Assembly: GCA_000827325.1 (NCBI GenBank)
Contig: KN832886.1
Location: 218,925-282,924, forward strand
Length of the DNA: 64,000 nt
Reading direction: 5' to 3'
From: Oidiodendron maius Zn
Taxonomy: Eukaryota; Ascomycota; Leotiomycetes; Myxotrichaceae
In this document: one piece after another, positions 44,285 through 57,500 of the stretch
Numbering within the stretch: position 1 is the first letter of the stretch
Layout of the letters: each line of letters starts with the position of its first letter
Notes under the pieces: model-generated
What the model saw: only the letters and a program-made list of their open reading frames with translations
Told to the model about the DNA's origin: nothing
Database searches by the model: none
Made by a program: the position numbers and the translations under genes

Positions 44285-46492
44285 CTACTGCTTGTTGGTC
44301 TCATTCTTGTTTTTCTTCCTCACATCCACCCACCCCATCCCCCAGGCGAGTCCAAACCCAGCTATTGCTGCGCCTAGCGCCAAATAAAACACATCCTCCA
44401 CACTCTTCGAATATGCCACCAATACTCCTGGTAACTGCTGCGGCGTGACGACCTCCCTAATGCCAGTTGCGCCGGCGGCAAAAACGGATTTCGAGTCAGT
44501 AGAAGGTGCGTACTGGCGGAGCCCGGATTCGAGTTTGTTAGTGAATATCGTGTTGGCAAAGGATATGAAAACGGAGCCGAAGAAGGTTTGGCAGAATATG
44601 AGGAAGGCCATTGCGACGGCGGTCCGCGAGGAGGGAAGGCTGTTTTGAATGGCAAGTATGGGCTACTCATTAAGATATGGTTAATTGAGGGAGTTTTTAT
44701 TTAATTGATCGGTTGGGAAAACCAGAGAAAGGTCGTTCGATGGGACGTACAATTTGCATGCTCATACCTCGATTGACACCTGCGATGATTTGATATCCTA
44801 TCCATTCGCCCGTCGTGGTCGAGGGATTCAATGTCGTCAGGAGCCCGCTACCAACAGCTCCTAAAATGGAGCTGGTAACGCCAAATGGCAGATAATAGCC
44901 CATTTTTCCAACTGCCGTATTCATTAGACGCCAATTAATCGGTAATGCAAGAATGGGGGTAAGGAGAATATTCATACTTAAAATGCCAAACAATAACGCC
45001 GAAAAGAGCTGGCTAAGAATAGTGGGAAGAATCCAAACTCCACTTGTGATCGGTGATACACCCTTCACGGCTTGAAAATAGATCGGGATATAGTAAATGC
45101 CACATAATGAACTGCCGGCTTGCATCCCATAATAGAGGCAACTAGTCCAGACGACACGAATACGCAGCATTGACAGTGGAATCATAGCATTCTCCCCTGT
45201 GGAATATTCCCAAACGATGAAAATGATCATTGTTGCGAAAGCCGTGCAGAACAAGCATATCACAACAACGCTATCCCAAGGATATTGGTTACCACCCCAT
45301 TGGAGAGGTAGTAAAAATTGAACCATTGTAGCTGCAAAGAGAGTGAAGCCGATAAGATCAAGGTCTTCTTTCATGACGGGAAGAACATCGGATATTCTCT
45401 GGACTCTAGCAGGAGGAGATGGAATTCGCACAAATAGAAGGGCAAGAAAGGCTAGGCCCCCAACTGGTAGGTTGATGTAGAAACCTAATCAAGTCAGCGA
45501 CCGCCATCGTAAACAAAGTATAGTAGAAGTTACACCACCGCCATGTCGTATACGAGGTAAATACACCTCCAATAAGTGGACCAGCGACAGTGCCGAGTTG
45601 GGAGCCTGTGCGAATAGTAAGCCAATTATTATCCCACATCTCGAGCTTGCGGCTATCCTTACAGCCCATCACGATCCCTGTAAGGGCTGAACGCAAAAGC
45701 TTGTTAGCGGATCAATGTCTGTAATGTACAGAATACATCAGACCTACCTGGCCTTCGGCGCAGAGGCACAATGCTCGCCAAGATGGTCAGTCCACCATTA
45801 ATTAAGCCAGGACCTCCAATCCCAGCAATTGCTCGTCCAACTATGAGCATATTTGAAGACCGCGCTATCCCGCAGAGTAGAGATCCCAACTCAAAAATCC
45901 CAAAAAGCGTAATATATGTCCACTATACGGATTAGCCAAAAGGCCTTCCGGAGCAGGTTGATAAATTGCCTTCATATCGAAGTTTTCGAAAATTTTTCCA
46001 GTTAATGGCTGTACAGCGGCACTGCTACTTGGTCAGATGCTTGACGATATGACAGGTATACCTTACATAGGAAATGGACATACCTCGCCAATAGATACGA
46101 GCTACCATACCAGCCGACGTCAGACAATGAATTGAAGTCGGCAGTGATCCTTGGAATTGCCTTATAAAGTTAGATTGACGAACTGACTTCGAAAATAGGC
46201 GCCATACCGTTGAGATGATGGATGTATCCAGCAGGATGAGAAAGATAACAACAGTGGTGGTAGCAATAAAGGTAAACAATGGAATACCTGTAACCCACCT
46301 TGTTTCCTCCTCGAGGACTCCTGTAGCTTGTGGCTGGGGTCCCTCCTCGACGTTAGACACAATGGCCAAGACATCACCCTCCTCCGTATTGGTATTCGAA
46401 ACCTCTAAGAAATTTTGTGGCTTATTCTCCATGGCCCGATCTATCCAATGCGCCTTCTCGATGTCGGATGGGGACCTAGGTTCAGCCTCCAT
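44285..46492 (-). CDS. MFS exporter, DHA2 (14-TM) type
   Basis: Predicted 599-aa drug:H+ antiporter in eight exons: 46492-46208, 46160-46084, 46024-45970, 45922-45748, 45686-45663, 45605-45534, 45484-44751 and 44662-44285; the total is in frame. Family pattern: [15 protein letters not shown] in TM1, [72 protein letters not shown] (motif C) and a long C-terminal half. A charged cytosolic N-terminus of about 70 residues precedes TM1. Intron 3 (45969-45923) has a GC...AG boundary; all the others are GT...AG. Such exporters usually give self-protection in toxin and metabolite clusters. It is the nearest transporter to the PKS-NRPS, with the methyltransferase between them, so it is the best candidate exporter for that product. 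The 24-bp exon 5 is the weakest part. Confidence 0.88.
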
Positions 46493-48654
46493 TCTCCATC
46501 CGTAGATATTTCCAAAGCTGTAACTGTGTAATATACTGGCCAAACTATAGCCGATGAGGCTGGCAGAAAGAAAAATTTATAGATTCTGGGTTAAAAATTC
46601 GTTTTCGGTTGAACTTGGATGTAGTAAGCACCTGCGAATTAGAGTCAAAAAAGGGCGAGCTTCATCCAATGAATATAGTTGAGACTGGAGTAAACTGATG
46701 CTTCCTCTAAGATACTTGACGGAAAAGAAAAAGGTTTAACAAGGTCACTTCATTCTGGAGTGCTGTGTAACGCAGGTTCCCGATAGGTTTACGGAGATGT
46801 CAATATATCGAGGGACATAAGCACTAAAAGGCGCTATCTCCTCGTTCCGTGAGACATTACTAGCGTGCGCAGGGGAGTCTACGCCAATAAACGAGCATTC
46901 TTGCTATACTATACCCCAATAATCTTACGTGGCAGCTATTAGTTGTATTTAGATTACGAATGTCTCGGGGACCGATAAGTTAGCTTGCTACTACCTATCA
47001 GCTCTATAAGTGGGGGAAAGAGATGCCTAGAAAGGGCAGAGATTAGTTTGTATCGAATCTAATATATCCCTTGCCTTCCCGTACCTTCGTAGCTTCCACT
47101 ATTCTGTCTTAGGACCCTAGTAACTGACTGGTTCACCCCGTACAGCTAGCACCCGACAGATATTTAATGTCAATTAAGCAGGGCTTCTCTATTAGTAATT
47201 AAAGAAAGAAATTCCTTTAATTTGTAGCTATTACATTATATATTGTATTTACCTAGATAATTACATATGTTTACACATGTTCCCTAGCTATATAGAATGT
47301 CTCTGCTTTATACAATAACTAAATATAATCGAGCCGGAGTTTATAATAGACAAATTAGGAGAGTCCACGTCGTTCTCGCTAGAAGTGCAGTGCTCGGCAA
47401 GGCTCCATTTTTGCGGTCGTATTGGCTTGTCACTAGAAGCCCGATTAAAAAAAGAAAAAATAAGGCGCATTAAATTGCATTCTCATATCAGGCTAGATTA
47501 AAAAGGCAACTGTATCCGCGTTTTTTTTGGGCATTGGATTGCGTGGTGCCCTTCTTTCCTCCGTTAGCAGAATTGCCACATCACTAGGTTATAATACAGG
47601 TAGATGAAGCTATGGTTTTCAAGCTTCAATGGGGATAAAAACCGAAAACCGACAACTGGTACGATTTGTTTTTCTTAAATAAAAGCAACGTTAAACTCTA
47701 TTACGGCGAACTATCCCCTTGACCCGTGAGACATGACTATAGGTACGCTAGCAGGGTACCCTGCATATCGCTTATTTGGTTCGCCTCCCCTGTATTGACT
47801 AGTCAAAATTAGGTCAATGGGTGCAGAACGCGTTAGTTGCTAGCGCCTTCAAACTACTGTTCCACTGCCACCAATAGCCGGTAATGGAGCAACCAGAGCC
47901 GAATACACGAAAGGCTCGTACTCTTGAGGATATAATTCAGGAATTGGATCAATCACAAGCGTTTCCTACAAACCAGTCTAGGTTGAAGCGAATCAGCCTG
48001 CAAAACCCCTTCTTCCTCCTACCTTCCCTCAAAAGCCACACCTATACGACTTCTTACCTTATTCTTTACGTGCGACTTCTTCCAGACACTCACTGATAAT
48101 ACCAATTAATACATAAGCATAAAACGATTTCAGTTACAAGAGGAATGAATAACAGCGAAAGTGGACCAACTCGCTTCCAGAAGAGCTATTGTAGGAGTTA
48201 TATATACAAGACTTCAACCTGAGCCTGATATTGAATTATATTGGACTCTAGATAGAGATAAGGTCTGTATACACACAATATCAAAATATTTCCCTACGCC
48301 ACTTGGAACAGATCAAACGATATTGCCATATCTCTAATATAGAGCAAGATCAAAACAGAGAATACCACCTCCCTGGTCAACCAATCTAGTTGAGGGAATA
48401 AAAATGCTAAATATGATTTGTCTATGTTCCTAAATCTCTAAGTACGCAAATCAATTACCAGCAAATAACGATTTGTGGCGAGATGCATGGTAGTATATCT
48501 CACACACCTAGCCTTTTCTTGGTTGTCGCCGTGATCAACCCCGAAACAAAGCTGAGAACAGCTTGGAAAGGGGAAAGGTGTGAGCTTGGTGGAGGTAGCG
48601 CACGCCTTGCCAAGTAAAGACCTATAATTTTGGTTCCCGTTAGCGGATGATAGT
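46493..48654. other. 2.2-kb spacer with possible transposon debris
   Basis: AT-rich, many stops. A 70-codon ATG frame at 47884-48096 (MEQPEPNTRKARTLEDIIQE) has the look of a transposase leader (helix-turn-helix side) followed by a stop-ridden continuation to about 48.5 kb. I consider it a decayed element at best and do not call it a gene. A poly-T run lies at 47521-47528. Confidence 0.4.
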
Positions 48655-49788
48655 TCACAGGTTAGTTCGGTACATCATTCGCTCACAGTACATATTCTCG
48701 GAATCTCTCCAGATGTCACTAAGTCCGAGCCCAGCTGTAGTGCAAATTGCTTCGACATCCACCTCTCTCCATTTTCCACTTGTAACTATGTGCACCTTTT
48801 CTCCTTCACTTATGGCAATCTGATGCCCACCAATTTCGATCGAAATGTCTCGAAGTGGCGTGTAGTACATTAGCAATTCATGCTCACGGGTATCGAATTC
48901 GACCATGCAACTCCAGTCACGGTCTTGAAACTTCTCGCAGCCGGTAACAGCATTAGCGGCATGTAAGCCATTGAGGAGAAAGGTACGGAAAAGCTGGTTG
49001 GTAGTATCATATGCTTCTAGAATTCTCCCCTCTTGATTGCACGAGTCAGCGCCAATAATAAATTGATAGTTGACATTCGACTTGTTGCAGGCATGATCGA
49101 ATTGCTCGAGTAGCGACCTGACATCTGATCGCTGAAGATTAGCAATGCTGTTGCCAATCCAGAGGAAGCTGATGAAATTGTGGATATCATCGTCGGCAAA
49201 GCTCGCGATCCATGCAGTGCAATCATTGTAAGTTCCCCACAGGCCATTAATCTCCACAAAGTTGGACTCCTGGTGTCGCTCGACCAGGGAGTTGATGCTA
49301 TCGCGTAGCTCATCGAATGAAACATCTAGAGCGTAGTAAGATATTTTTCGCTGTTGACGCTCGAAAGCTGAAAGAATAATTGCGGTCTTTTCAAGATTCC
49401 TGTGTCATCGCTGGTTACAAAGAACAGATGAAGACAGGCATCATTTCTGACTGGAATAAACTTACCCACATCCCAGTTCGACCAAAACACTTCCGTCAGG
49501 TGCATTGGCGACAATATCATCAGCAATACGGTTCAGGATTTCCAGCTCTTTCTGACGGATATAATATGAAGACGTCTGTGCAAACGCATTGAATAATCTT
49601 TGACCTTCGTCATCCCATAGCAGAAGCGATGGCATTCTTCGAGGCTTCGAAGAAAGGCCATCAGTAATTTGCTTTCGCAAATCGGTCGACTCTATCTCTC
49701 GCCGAATGTCGAAAATTCGAGAATCTTGTGAATCTAAGCGATACATTGTTGTAGAATCAGTAATTCCGCGGTACTTGGTAATAATCAT
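48655..49788 (-). CDS. SAM-dependent methyltransferase, EgtD/EasF type
   Basis: Predicted 355-aa N-methyltransferase of the histidine-specific SAM methyltransferase family (EgtD domain), which includes EgtD of ergothioneine synthesis and the ergot-alkaloid EasF/FgaMT enzymes. Exons: 49788-49466 and 49399-48655, with a 66-bp intron inside the SAM-binding motif (GGATGTGG|GAAT gives ELGCGN). Visible motifs: RRMPSLLLWDDEGQRLF near residue 50, YYIRQKELEIL, motif I VLVELGCGNLEKTAIIL, YYALDVSFDEL (acidic residue for SAM), and ISFLWIGNSIANL. Enzymes of this type methylate an alpha-amino group of an amino acid or an amine derived from one. It is divergent from the PKS-NRPS, so methylation of an amino-acid building block or of the released product is the natural hypothesis. 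Standalone ergothioneine synthesis is unlikely because no FGE-sulfatase-like domain is present. Confidence 0.9.
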
Positions 49789-49835
49789 AAAATGTAAAAG
49801 GGTTTTAACATCTTTCGTGCACTGACACTCACTAG

Positions 49836-50700
49836 ATAAGATATTCTATCTAGAGGAGTAGCTGATTCAGGGTTACTCGGAGACAAGAGAGGATTTACAC
49901 GTATGTTAGTGGATTGTGAGGAGTCTCATGTCTCACATATTTACTTTTTATTACTACAAATTATCACTAACAGTGCTCGCAAGATCCACGATAGTTTATC
50001 CCCTCGTCCGGCACGATTTACAGCAGATGGCTTTCGCCAATAGAATCCATTACTATCATACGAATGCCGCAGAAAATTATTAGATGCAGCCAATCAATAT
50101 TCGACGCTGCTAAGCGAGAGTAAGTCGTGCCGGACGAGGGGATAATTGGCTCTTAAGCCTACAAAAAGTAACCGAGCTCACCGCTTGATCACCTATTCTG
50201 AGACAAGATTATGTCAATTATCTGTTAGTAAGTAGTAGCTGAACTTTCCGCTTGACGAGATATTCCATCCAGAGGAGTAGCTGGTTCAGGGCTACTCGGA
50301 GACAGGAGAGGATCTACATGTACGCTAGTGGATTACGAGGAGTCTAACGATTTACATATTTACTTTTTATTACTACAAATGATCACTAACAGTACTTGTA
50401 AGGTCCCTAATGGTTTATAATTGGCTCTTAAGCCTACAAAAAATCTTTACATTACATTATGGTAGCTGAACTCACCGCTTGACTACCTATTCTGAAACAA
50501 GACTATCGACTATAATGCAAACTGCTGTTCTCTAAGGAGTCTTCGCATTGCGTTATATTGTGATAATCTGCAGTAAGTAGCAGCTGAACTTACCGCTTGA
50601 CTAGCTATTTCGAGACAAGATCGTATTGATGATCTGCAGTAAGTAGCAGCTGAACTTGCCGCTTGATGAGATATTCCGAGACAAGATTGTCAGCTGTCAT
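49836..50700. repeat. Tandem duplication with short sub-repeats
   Basis: A block of about 280 bp at 49836-50260 (interrupted by a MITE) recurs at 50261-50520. Both contain AGAGGAGTAGCTG, CTACTCGGAGACA-like words, TTTACTTTTTATTACTACAA and ATTGGCTCTTAAGCCTACAA, with scattered C/T and G/A differences. A shorter unit, AGCTGAACT-TxCCGCTTGA plus a GAGACAAGAT-like word, appears about five times from 50.17 to 50.69 kb. It fills most of the promoter spacer between the methyltransferase and the PKS-NRPS. Confidence 0.8.
49999..50142. mobile_element. MITE, family D, nested in the tandem duplication
   Basis: A 144-bp element with inverted ends TCCCCTCGTCCGGCACGA and complement, bordered by TA on both sides. 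It splits the first copy of the surrounding duplication. The second copy at about 50412-50423 reads GTTTATAATTGG straight through and so represents the unoccupied site. Non-coding. Confidence 0.85.
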
Positions 50701-51393
50701 GCGAACCGTTGTTCCACGAGGTGTAGCACTGGGCTTCAATCCCAGGTGAAAGTGCTTGTCTGCTTTTAGGCACAGTTGGGTATCACTGGATCGACTCCAA
50801 AACCGCCGAATTCGCAGACCGTGCACTCCCGTACAGATTAATAATAAGAAATCAGCCAATCTCTACTTTGTATGTCTACAAAGGGACCAAAAATCATCAA
50901 AATCACTACTGTACTACGTGTACTATCACCAGCCACTCCTACCTCCACTGCATATAGCTTGCACTTCTCTCGGGAGGAGTAGGATATGGGCTGGGCATGT
51001 AGACACGGACGAGCCTGATACAGCGCGTGAGAAGTCTGTATTTTACATATTTTATTAGGACCCACTGTATAGAGGAGGCAAATTGGTTTGCGAAATATTG
51101 GGAAACGAGACTCAGGACTGTATTGACGTAGAGAGGTCCCTAGCTAGCTGCTGGAATAGCATCAATTTTGCCTATTTGGCAATCCTGTAATTGTTTACGA
51201 TTTGTATCAATAGAATGTCTAATGTGTATCAATTGAACTCTTATTACATCGGTTATTCCTACACAGCTGCAAGGTTTAGCTATGGGCGATCGGGATTAGG
51301 TATCGGCGAATTTGCAGCTAATTTAGTGCTAGCCTTCATTAAATGCCTCTTACCTGTATGGCACATATGGTATGAGAGCCACAGCAGAGCTAC
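50701..51393. other. Promoter-side spacer of the PKS-NRPS
   Basis: No gene seen. Short open frames on both strands overlap and lack motifs. The last 150 bp lead into a TATA-like element. Confidence 0.45.
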
Positions 51394-51404
51394 GTATATA
51401 AAAG
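51394..51404 (+). promoter_or_regulatory. TATA-like element of the PKS-NRPS gene
   Basis: GTATATAAAAG lies about 134 bp upstream of the ATG at 51538, the expected spacing for a fungal core promoter with a short leader. Confidence 0.45.
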
Positions 51405-51537
51405 AGCGTATCCCATAGAATTAACTATCCCAATATGAAGGCTGTCTTTTGACAATAAGTTTGACAAGAACACGAAAGAAAGAAATTAGAAAAATACTGG
51501 ACACAGGTATTAGATTTTGCACCAACGAAATTGAGCC

Positions 51538-54500
51538 ATGACTTCCTCTCAGAGCTCTTCCAGGACCTCTCATGATGGTTTCGCATCTCAGACGCCTCTA
51601 TCCTCTCAGTCCACTGGGCTGACGGCATTGGACCCGGCCGTAATCGTTGGTCTAGCATGCCGTGTTCCCGGTGCAGAGAATGCGAGTCAGCTATGGGAAA
51701 ACATCGAAGCGCAAGTAGACTTGCGTCAGAAGGTGCCTTCGGATAGATTTAATGTCGATGCATTCTATCATCCAGATGGCACTAAAAAGGGAACGGTAAG
51801 GACTGATGAATGCTTTTTAAGACCATTAGTTAATGCGTCCTAGACAAATACCAAACACGGCTACTTCCTCAGCCAGGACATTGGATTATTTGATGCCGGC
51901 TTCTTTCATGTCTCTGGGAAGGAAGCCGAAGCTATGGATCCCCAGCAACGGCTGATCCTCGAAGTAGTCTATGAAGCTCTTGAGGATGCTGGCATCACCT
52001 TAGATGATATCAGTGGTTCGCAGACTTCTGTTTTCTGTGGCTCCTTCACCAATGATTACTACATCACGACATCAAAGGACCTCGAGCAGTACCCAACTTA
52101 TACGGCGACGGGGTCAACTGGCAATGTCATGATGGCCAATCGGATTTCATACTTTTACAATCTCCATGGGGTCAGCGTAACCGTAGATACAGCTTGCTCG
52201 TCGTCACTGGTCGGCTTCCACATGGGATGCCAATCTCTTAGCACCAACGAGTCGGACATCTCAATCGTCGTGGGATCTGCCCTGCATTTTGATCCACATG
52301 GATTTATTGTACTGAGTGAGCTTGGTATGTTGTCTAGCGATGGACGGTGCCATACATTCGACAAGTCTAGGAATGGATATGCTCGAGGGGAGGGTATATG
52401 CGCGGCCGTATTGAAACGGAGACACCAGGCAGAACAAAATGGCGATAGAATTCGAGCAATTGTACGCTGCTCAGGGGCAAATCACGACGGCGCAAAGCAG
52501 GGTATCACGTTACCGTCTACACATGCTCAAGAGGACTTGATCAGGACCACTTATAAAACAGCAGGGCTTGACCCGAGAAACACGCAATATTTTGAAGCCC
52601 ACGGCACTGGTACAGCCCAAGGTGATCCTGCAGAAACCAGAGCTATTGGTGCCGTTTTCTCTCCAGACCGCCCAAGTCCTCTTTATGTTGGTTCGGTAAA
52701 GAGTAACATCGGACATCTTGAAGGGGCGTCTGGACTTGCTGGTATCATCAAGACAACGCTTGCGCTTGAGTATGGAAAAATTCCTTCAAACATGAATTTC
52801 CAGCATCCCAACCCTGACATCAAATTTGATGACTGGAAAATTGAGGTCCCCCAAAAAACGATCGATTGGCCCACAAATGAAAATGGATTGAGACGGGCTA
52901 GTATCAATTCATTTGGATACGGCGGTACAAATGCACACATCATTCTAGAAGCTTATCGACCTTCAAACAATTTTGCTTTGCTACCAACTATCATCCTGCC
53001 AACTGAGATGGAAGACATGTCACGAGATAGACCCTTTCTTATCCCTTTGACTTCCCACTCGATCAAAGCAGGAGAGATGCTTGCCGCGAAATTCGCAAGT
53101 CACCTCCAGCATCGACGGGACTGTGAGATAGCCGATTTCGCCCATACGCTTTCTTCCCGCAGATCCATGCATCAACAGCGCTCGTTTTCAATTGGAAACG
53201 ACCGGGAAAGTATTTTGGAAGGTCTTGTAGACCCTCCTCCAGCTGCCTCTTGGACAGCTGCTAGTAAACAACGACCCAGGATAGGCTTTGTGTTTACAGG
53301 GCAAGGGGCACAATGGTTTGCAATGGGACGGCAACTGATCCAGCAGTCACCTCTCTTCAAGCAGTCACTCGAAAAGTGTGACGCAGTTCTGCAATGCCTA
53401 GCAGATCGCCCAGAGTGGTCGATAGTGGAAGAGCTCTCGCGTACGAAACAGGCTAGCCGCCTGGATCAAACACGCTTTTCTCAGCCCATCTGTACGGCGT
53501 TGCAGTTAGCGATTATCGACCTTTTAAAGTGTTGGGGGATTGCGCCCACAGCAGTTGTCGGACACTCTTCGGGTGAAATAGCCGCAGCTTATACGGCTGG
53601 TATCCTTTCCTTCGAGAATGCAATCGCCGCTGCGTACTATAGAGGCCTATTCATGTCCCAGGACCCCGAAGATAGTTCTATCCGCGGCTCTATGTTGGCC
53701 GTGGGTCTTTCGGAGAGAGAAGCGCAAGAAGAAATAAGCACCTATGGCGGAAAGGTCTGCATTGCAGCTGTAAACAGCCCTTCTAGTGTGACGGTTTCCG
53801 GAGATGAGGATGCCATTATCAAGTTGAAAGATAGCTGCAAAGAGAGGAATATATTTGCGCGGCAGTTGCAAGTTGGCCAGGCCTTTCACTCTCACCATAT
53901 GCTTCCCCTTGCTCCTGCATATCAAAAAGCCCTTGAGAAATATGCTGCATTCACAACGGAGGCAGCCAAGATTCGGATGTTCTCCAGTGTCACCGCTCGC
54001 CTCGCAAACCCATCGAGAATGGGGCCAGGATATTGGGTTGATAACATGACCAGAACCGTAAGGTTCTCAGACGCATTGACAGGCATACTGTTTGATGACG
54101 AGGACGAGCTGGGTGTTGATATACTGGTGGAGATTGGCCCACACCCGGCTTTAAAAGGCCCGTCGCAGCAGGTTATGAAGTCTCTGAACATTGATCTCCC
54201 ATACCTGTCTTCATTGACTCGTAATATTCCTGACTACAATGGACTTCTGACGACGGCAGCCCAGCTCTTCCAGCTTGGGTACCCTGTCAATTTGGATGCT
54301 GTTAACTCTGACTATTTTATACCAGACTCTGGTTTACCTCACAAGGTTTCCAGGGGCAATCGGCTTAGGGACATCCCGACTTATGCTTGGGAACACAAGA
54401 GATACTGGGCAGAAACTCGCCCCGTAAGTGAGTATCATAACCGAAAGCATCGACATTCACTTCTGGGAGCTCTGGTTCCTGGGTCTGTGGAAAATTATCC

Positions 54501-57500
54501 ACGATGGCGTAACTATCTTCGCCAGAAAGAACTTCCGTGGTTGTCTGACCACGCCATCAATGGCAATGTCATTTTCCCGGCCGCAGGATATCTCAGCATG
54601 GCAATTGAAGCTGTAGTGCGCATCAATAATGACGCAACTGATATTGGAATGATATCCTTACGGAATGTCGTGGTCAAAGCTGCCTTGATTCTCGACGAAT
54701 CCGACGTCGGTACAGAGGTGATACTGGAGATGTGGCCATCCACTACGTCTGCTAAGTCTAAATCAGATACTTGGTATGAATTTGCTATTTTTTCGTACAA
54801 TGAGCATAAACGAAGTACAGAACATTGCTGCGGCCTCATTTCCACTGAGACCGGCCAGTCGACATCGCTTAGGCTTCGAAGCAATCATGATAGTTTTGAA
54901 ACCCTGCAGGGAAAGAGTGACGAGCGCATACAGCATGAAGTTTACTATCACCATTTACATGAAATGGGTCTGCAGTATGGAAAAAGCTTTCAGTTGCTAT
55001 CAGGTAATGTGGAAACCGGCTCTGGCTTTGCATTAGGGCATCTCCATTTTAGGCCAGACCACTTCGCTGCTGAACCCGCCGATATCACCATTGCGCATGC
55101 GACATTGTTGGACAGCTGCTTTCATACAATATTCGGCGCCATTGAACAAATCCTTGAGAGACCCCTCGACGAAGCTTTCGTTCCTACTTTCGTCCGATCT
55201 CTCAAGCTCTCGGGATCATTCATTAATGTAAAAAATGCTGTCGGTTTACAACAGTTCCAAGTGCGCGCTTTCGCCCGCTTCTCAAGCCCCCGCATTGCTG
55301 CTTGTGATGTATTGGTTGGGACAAAAGATAGCAGTGAGCCCTTTCTTCAATTCGAAGGACTGGAAGTGACCTCACTTGGTGAGAATTCAAAAGAAGGTGT
55401 GTTGAAGAGGTCTTTGTTTTATCGAATGCGTTGGCAGCCAGCGTTCGACTGCCTGAGATCAGATTCGCAGCATCTCGCGAGCAAGGAAATTTCCGGTCTG
55501 CTCGATCTGTTTGCTCACCAGCACCCCAACAGCAGAATTCTTCACTTTACCTCATGCGTTGGACGAACAAAAGAGGTCTTGAGATATTTGGGAGGTCAAA
55601 AAAATGCGCGCCGTCGGTTCGAGTCAATTACTGTCGTTCTGCCCCCGAACTGCGATAGCGAGGAACTGCAACATCTATCCGATGAGAGGCAGGGATTGAT
55701 ATTTACGTCTCAGCCAAAGCCGGGTGACTATGATTTAGTGATCATTAGTTCTAAGATTGAGCAAAATGTCGCAGACTTCTCGCGAGAGGGAGGATACATC
55801 ATTGGGGACGAGTGCCCTGTTCCTGAAGGAGACCTAGCTAAGCTGTTTGCCAATGGAGGTCTGACAGCCTGGCAGAAGAGCTCCGATTCGGTACCCAAAC
55901 TTGATTCACTCACCTTGGTTCTCCACTCAGAACCCTCGGAACGAACGCTCAATCTTGTGTCGCAGATCAAGCTCCAGTATGGCGAGGACCGTATCTCATG
56001 TACATCATTCTCTGCTTTCACCAGCCAGTCAATACTCTCTGATAATATCGTTGTTCTCTCAAATTTGGATGAAAATACCTTCTTCGACGAGGCGCACGAT
56101 GAAATGGCCACCTTTGCTGCAGTGCGAGAACTTTTAATGAGCAGAGGCAAAAATATCGTCTGGGTTTTGAAGGGGGCAACGATGGAATCAGCAAACCCTG
56201 AGCAAGCGATGATTCTCGGCCTCGCTAGGGTTGCTCGCAGCGAGAATGATCAGATACGACTTGTTACGTTAGATATCTCAGCAGCGGATGAAAATAGTTT
56301 CGATGTGATGCATCTTCTTCAAGCTATGAACCCCAAATTTCAAGAAGACGAAATCAGTTGTCGGAATGGTTGTTTCTTCATCCCCAGAGTAGAGGCAGAT
56401 GACGACCTAAATTCGAACTTTCACACTGGCGTCAACTCAGAAGTAAAGCTTCAACCATTTGGCAAGAGTGGCCCGCTAGCCCTAAATATTGGAAAGGTCG
56501 GTCTCCTTGATACACTATTCTTTGAACCCGATAAGGACGTATTAAGCCACGATCTTGCGGACGATGAAGTAGAGATTGAGGCAAAGGCATCTGCGCTTAA
56601 CTTTAGAGACATTGCGGTGGCAATGGGTATCATTGCCGACGACAATTTTGGTGACGAATGTGCTGGGGTAGTCCTTCGCGTTGGCTCCAAAGTCGATCAA
56701 ACGGTCTTCAAGGACGGTGATCACGTAGTGGCATGGTTACCAGGTCAAGGTGCCCACCGCACAATCGTTCGAGTTGCAGCATCATTTTGCCAACCAGTTG
56801 GCACGATGTCCTTCGCCGAAGCAGCATGCTTTCCTACCATTTTGACGACGGCCTATTACTCACTTGTAGACGTGGCGCGTCTCCAAAGGAACGAATACGT
56901 ATTGATACACTCCGCTACGGGTGGAGTTGGCCAAATGGCTGTTCAAATTGCGCAGATGATCGGGGCAAATATCATCGCAACCGTGGGATCGCAGGAGAAG
57001 CGTGAGCTTTTGAAAACTAAATACGGCCTGGAGGACAACCAAATATTCTCTTCTCGCGACGATGGCTTCGTCCAAGGTATTATGAACATCACAAACGGTC
57101 GCGGGGTCGACGTCGTTTTGAACAGCCTGGCGGGCAAGCTTCTTCACGCTTCCTGGAGCTGTGTGGCTGTATTTGGACGTTTCATCGAAATTGGAAAGAG
57201 AGATATTCACGAGAATGCAAAAATTGAGATGGAACCTTTCCGGAGAAATGTAATGTTCGCATCTGTGGATATGATAACAATCTTCGAGTGCAATAAACCC
57301 CTAGGAGAACGCCTTTTCTCCGATTGTTCCAGACTTGTACGAGATGGCACAATCAATCTACCAACCTCAATTGTTACCTTTACGTATTCTGATGCTATCA
57401 AAGCATTCCGGCTTCTGCAATTGGGAAAATACTCTGGAAAAATCGTTCTTGTTCCTCACAAAGATGACTTGGTTCCCGTCCGGCCAGTGACGTACGGATA

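Noticed and set aside
47884-48096. A 70-codon ATG frame as a gene
   Set aside because: No recognisable domain. The following DNA has stops in all frames, consistent with transposon debris or chance.
50160-50690. Repeated AGCTGAACT...CCGCTTGA units as a CRISPR or operator array
   Set aside because: Units are irregularly spaced, diverged, and part of a larger tandem duplication; the host is a fungus.
54513-54884. Antisense frames within the PKS-NRPS as separate genes
   Set aside because: They are short shadows of the 12-kb synthase exon, which is open in one consistent frame.
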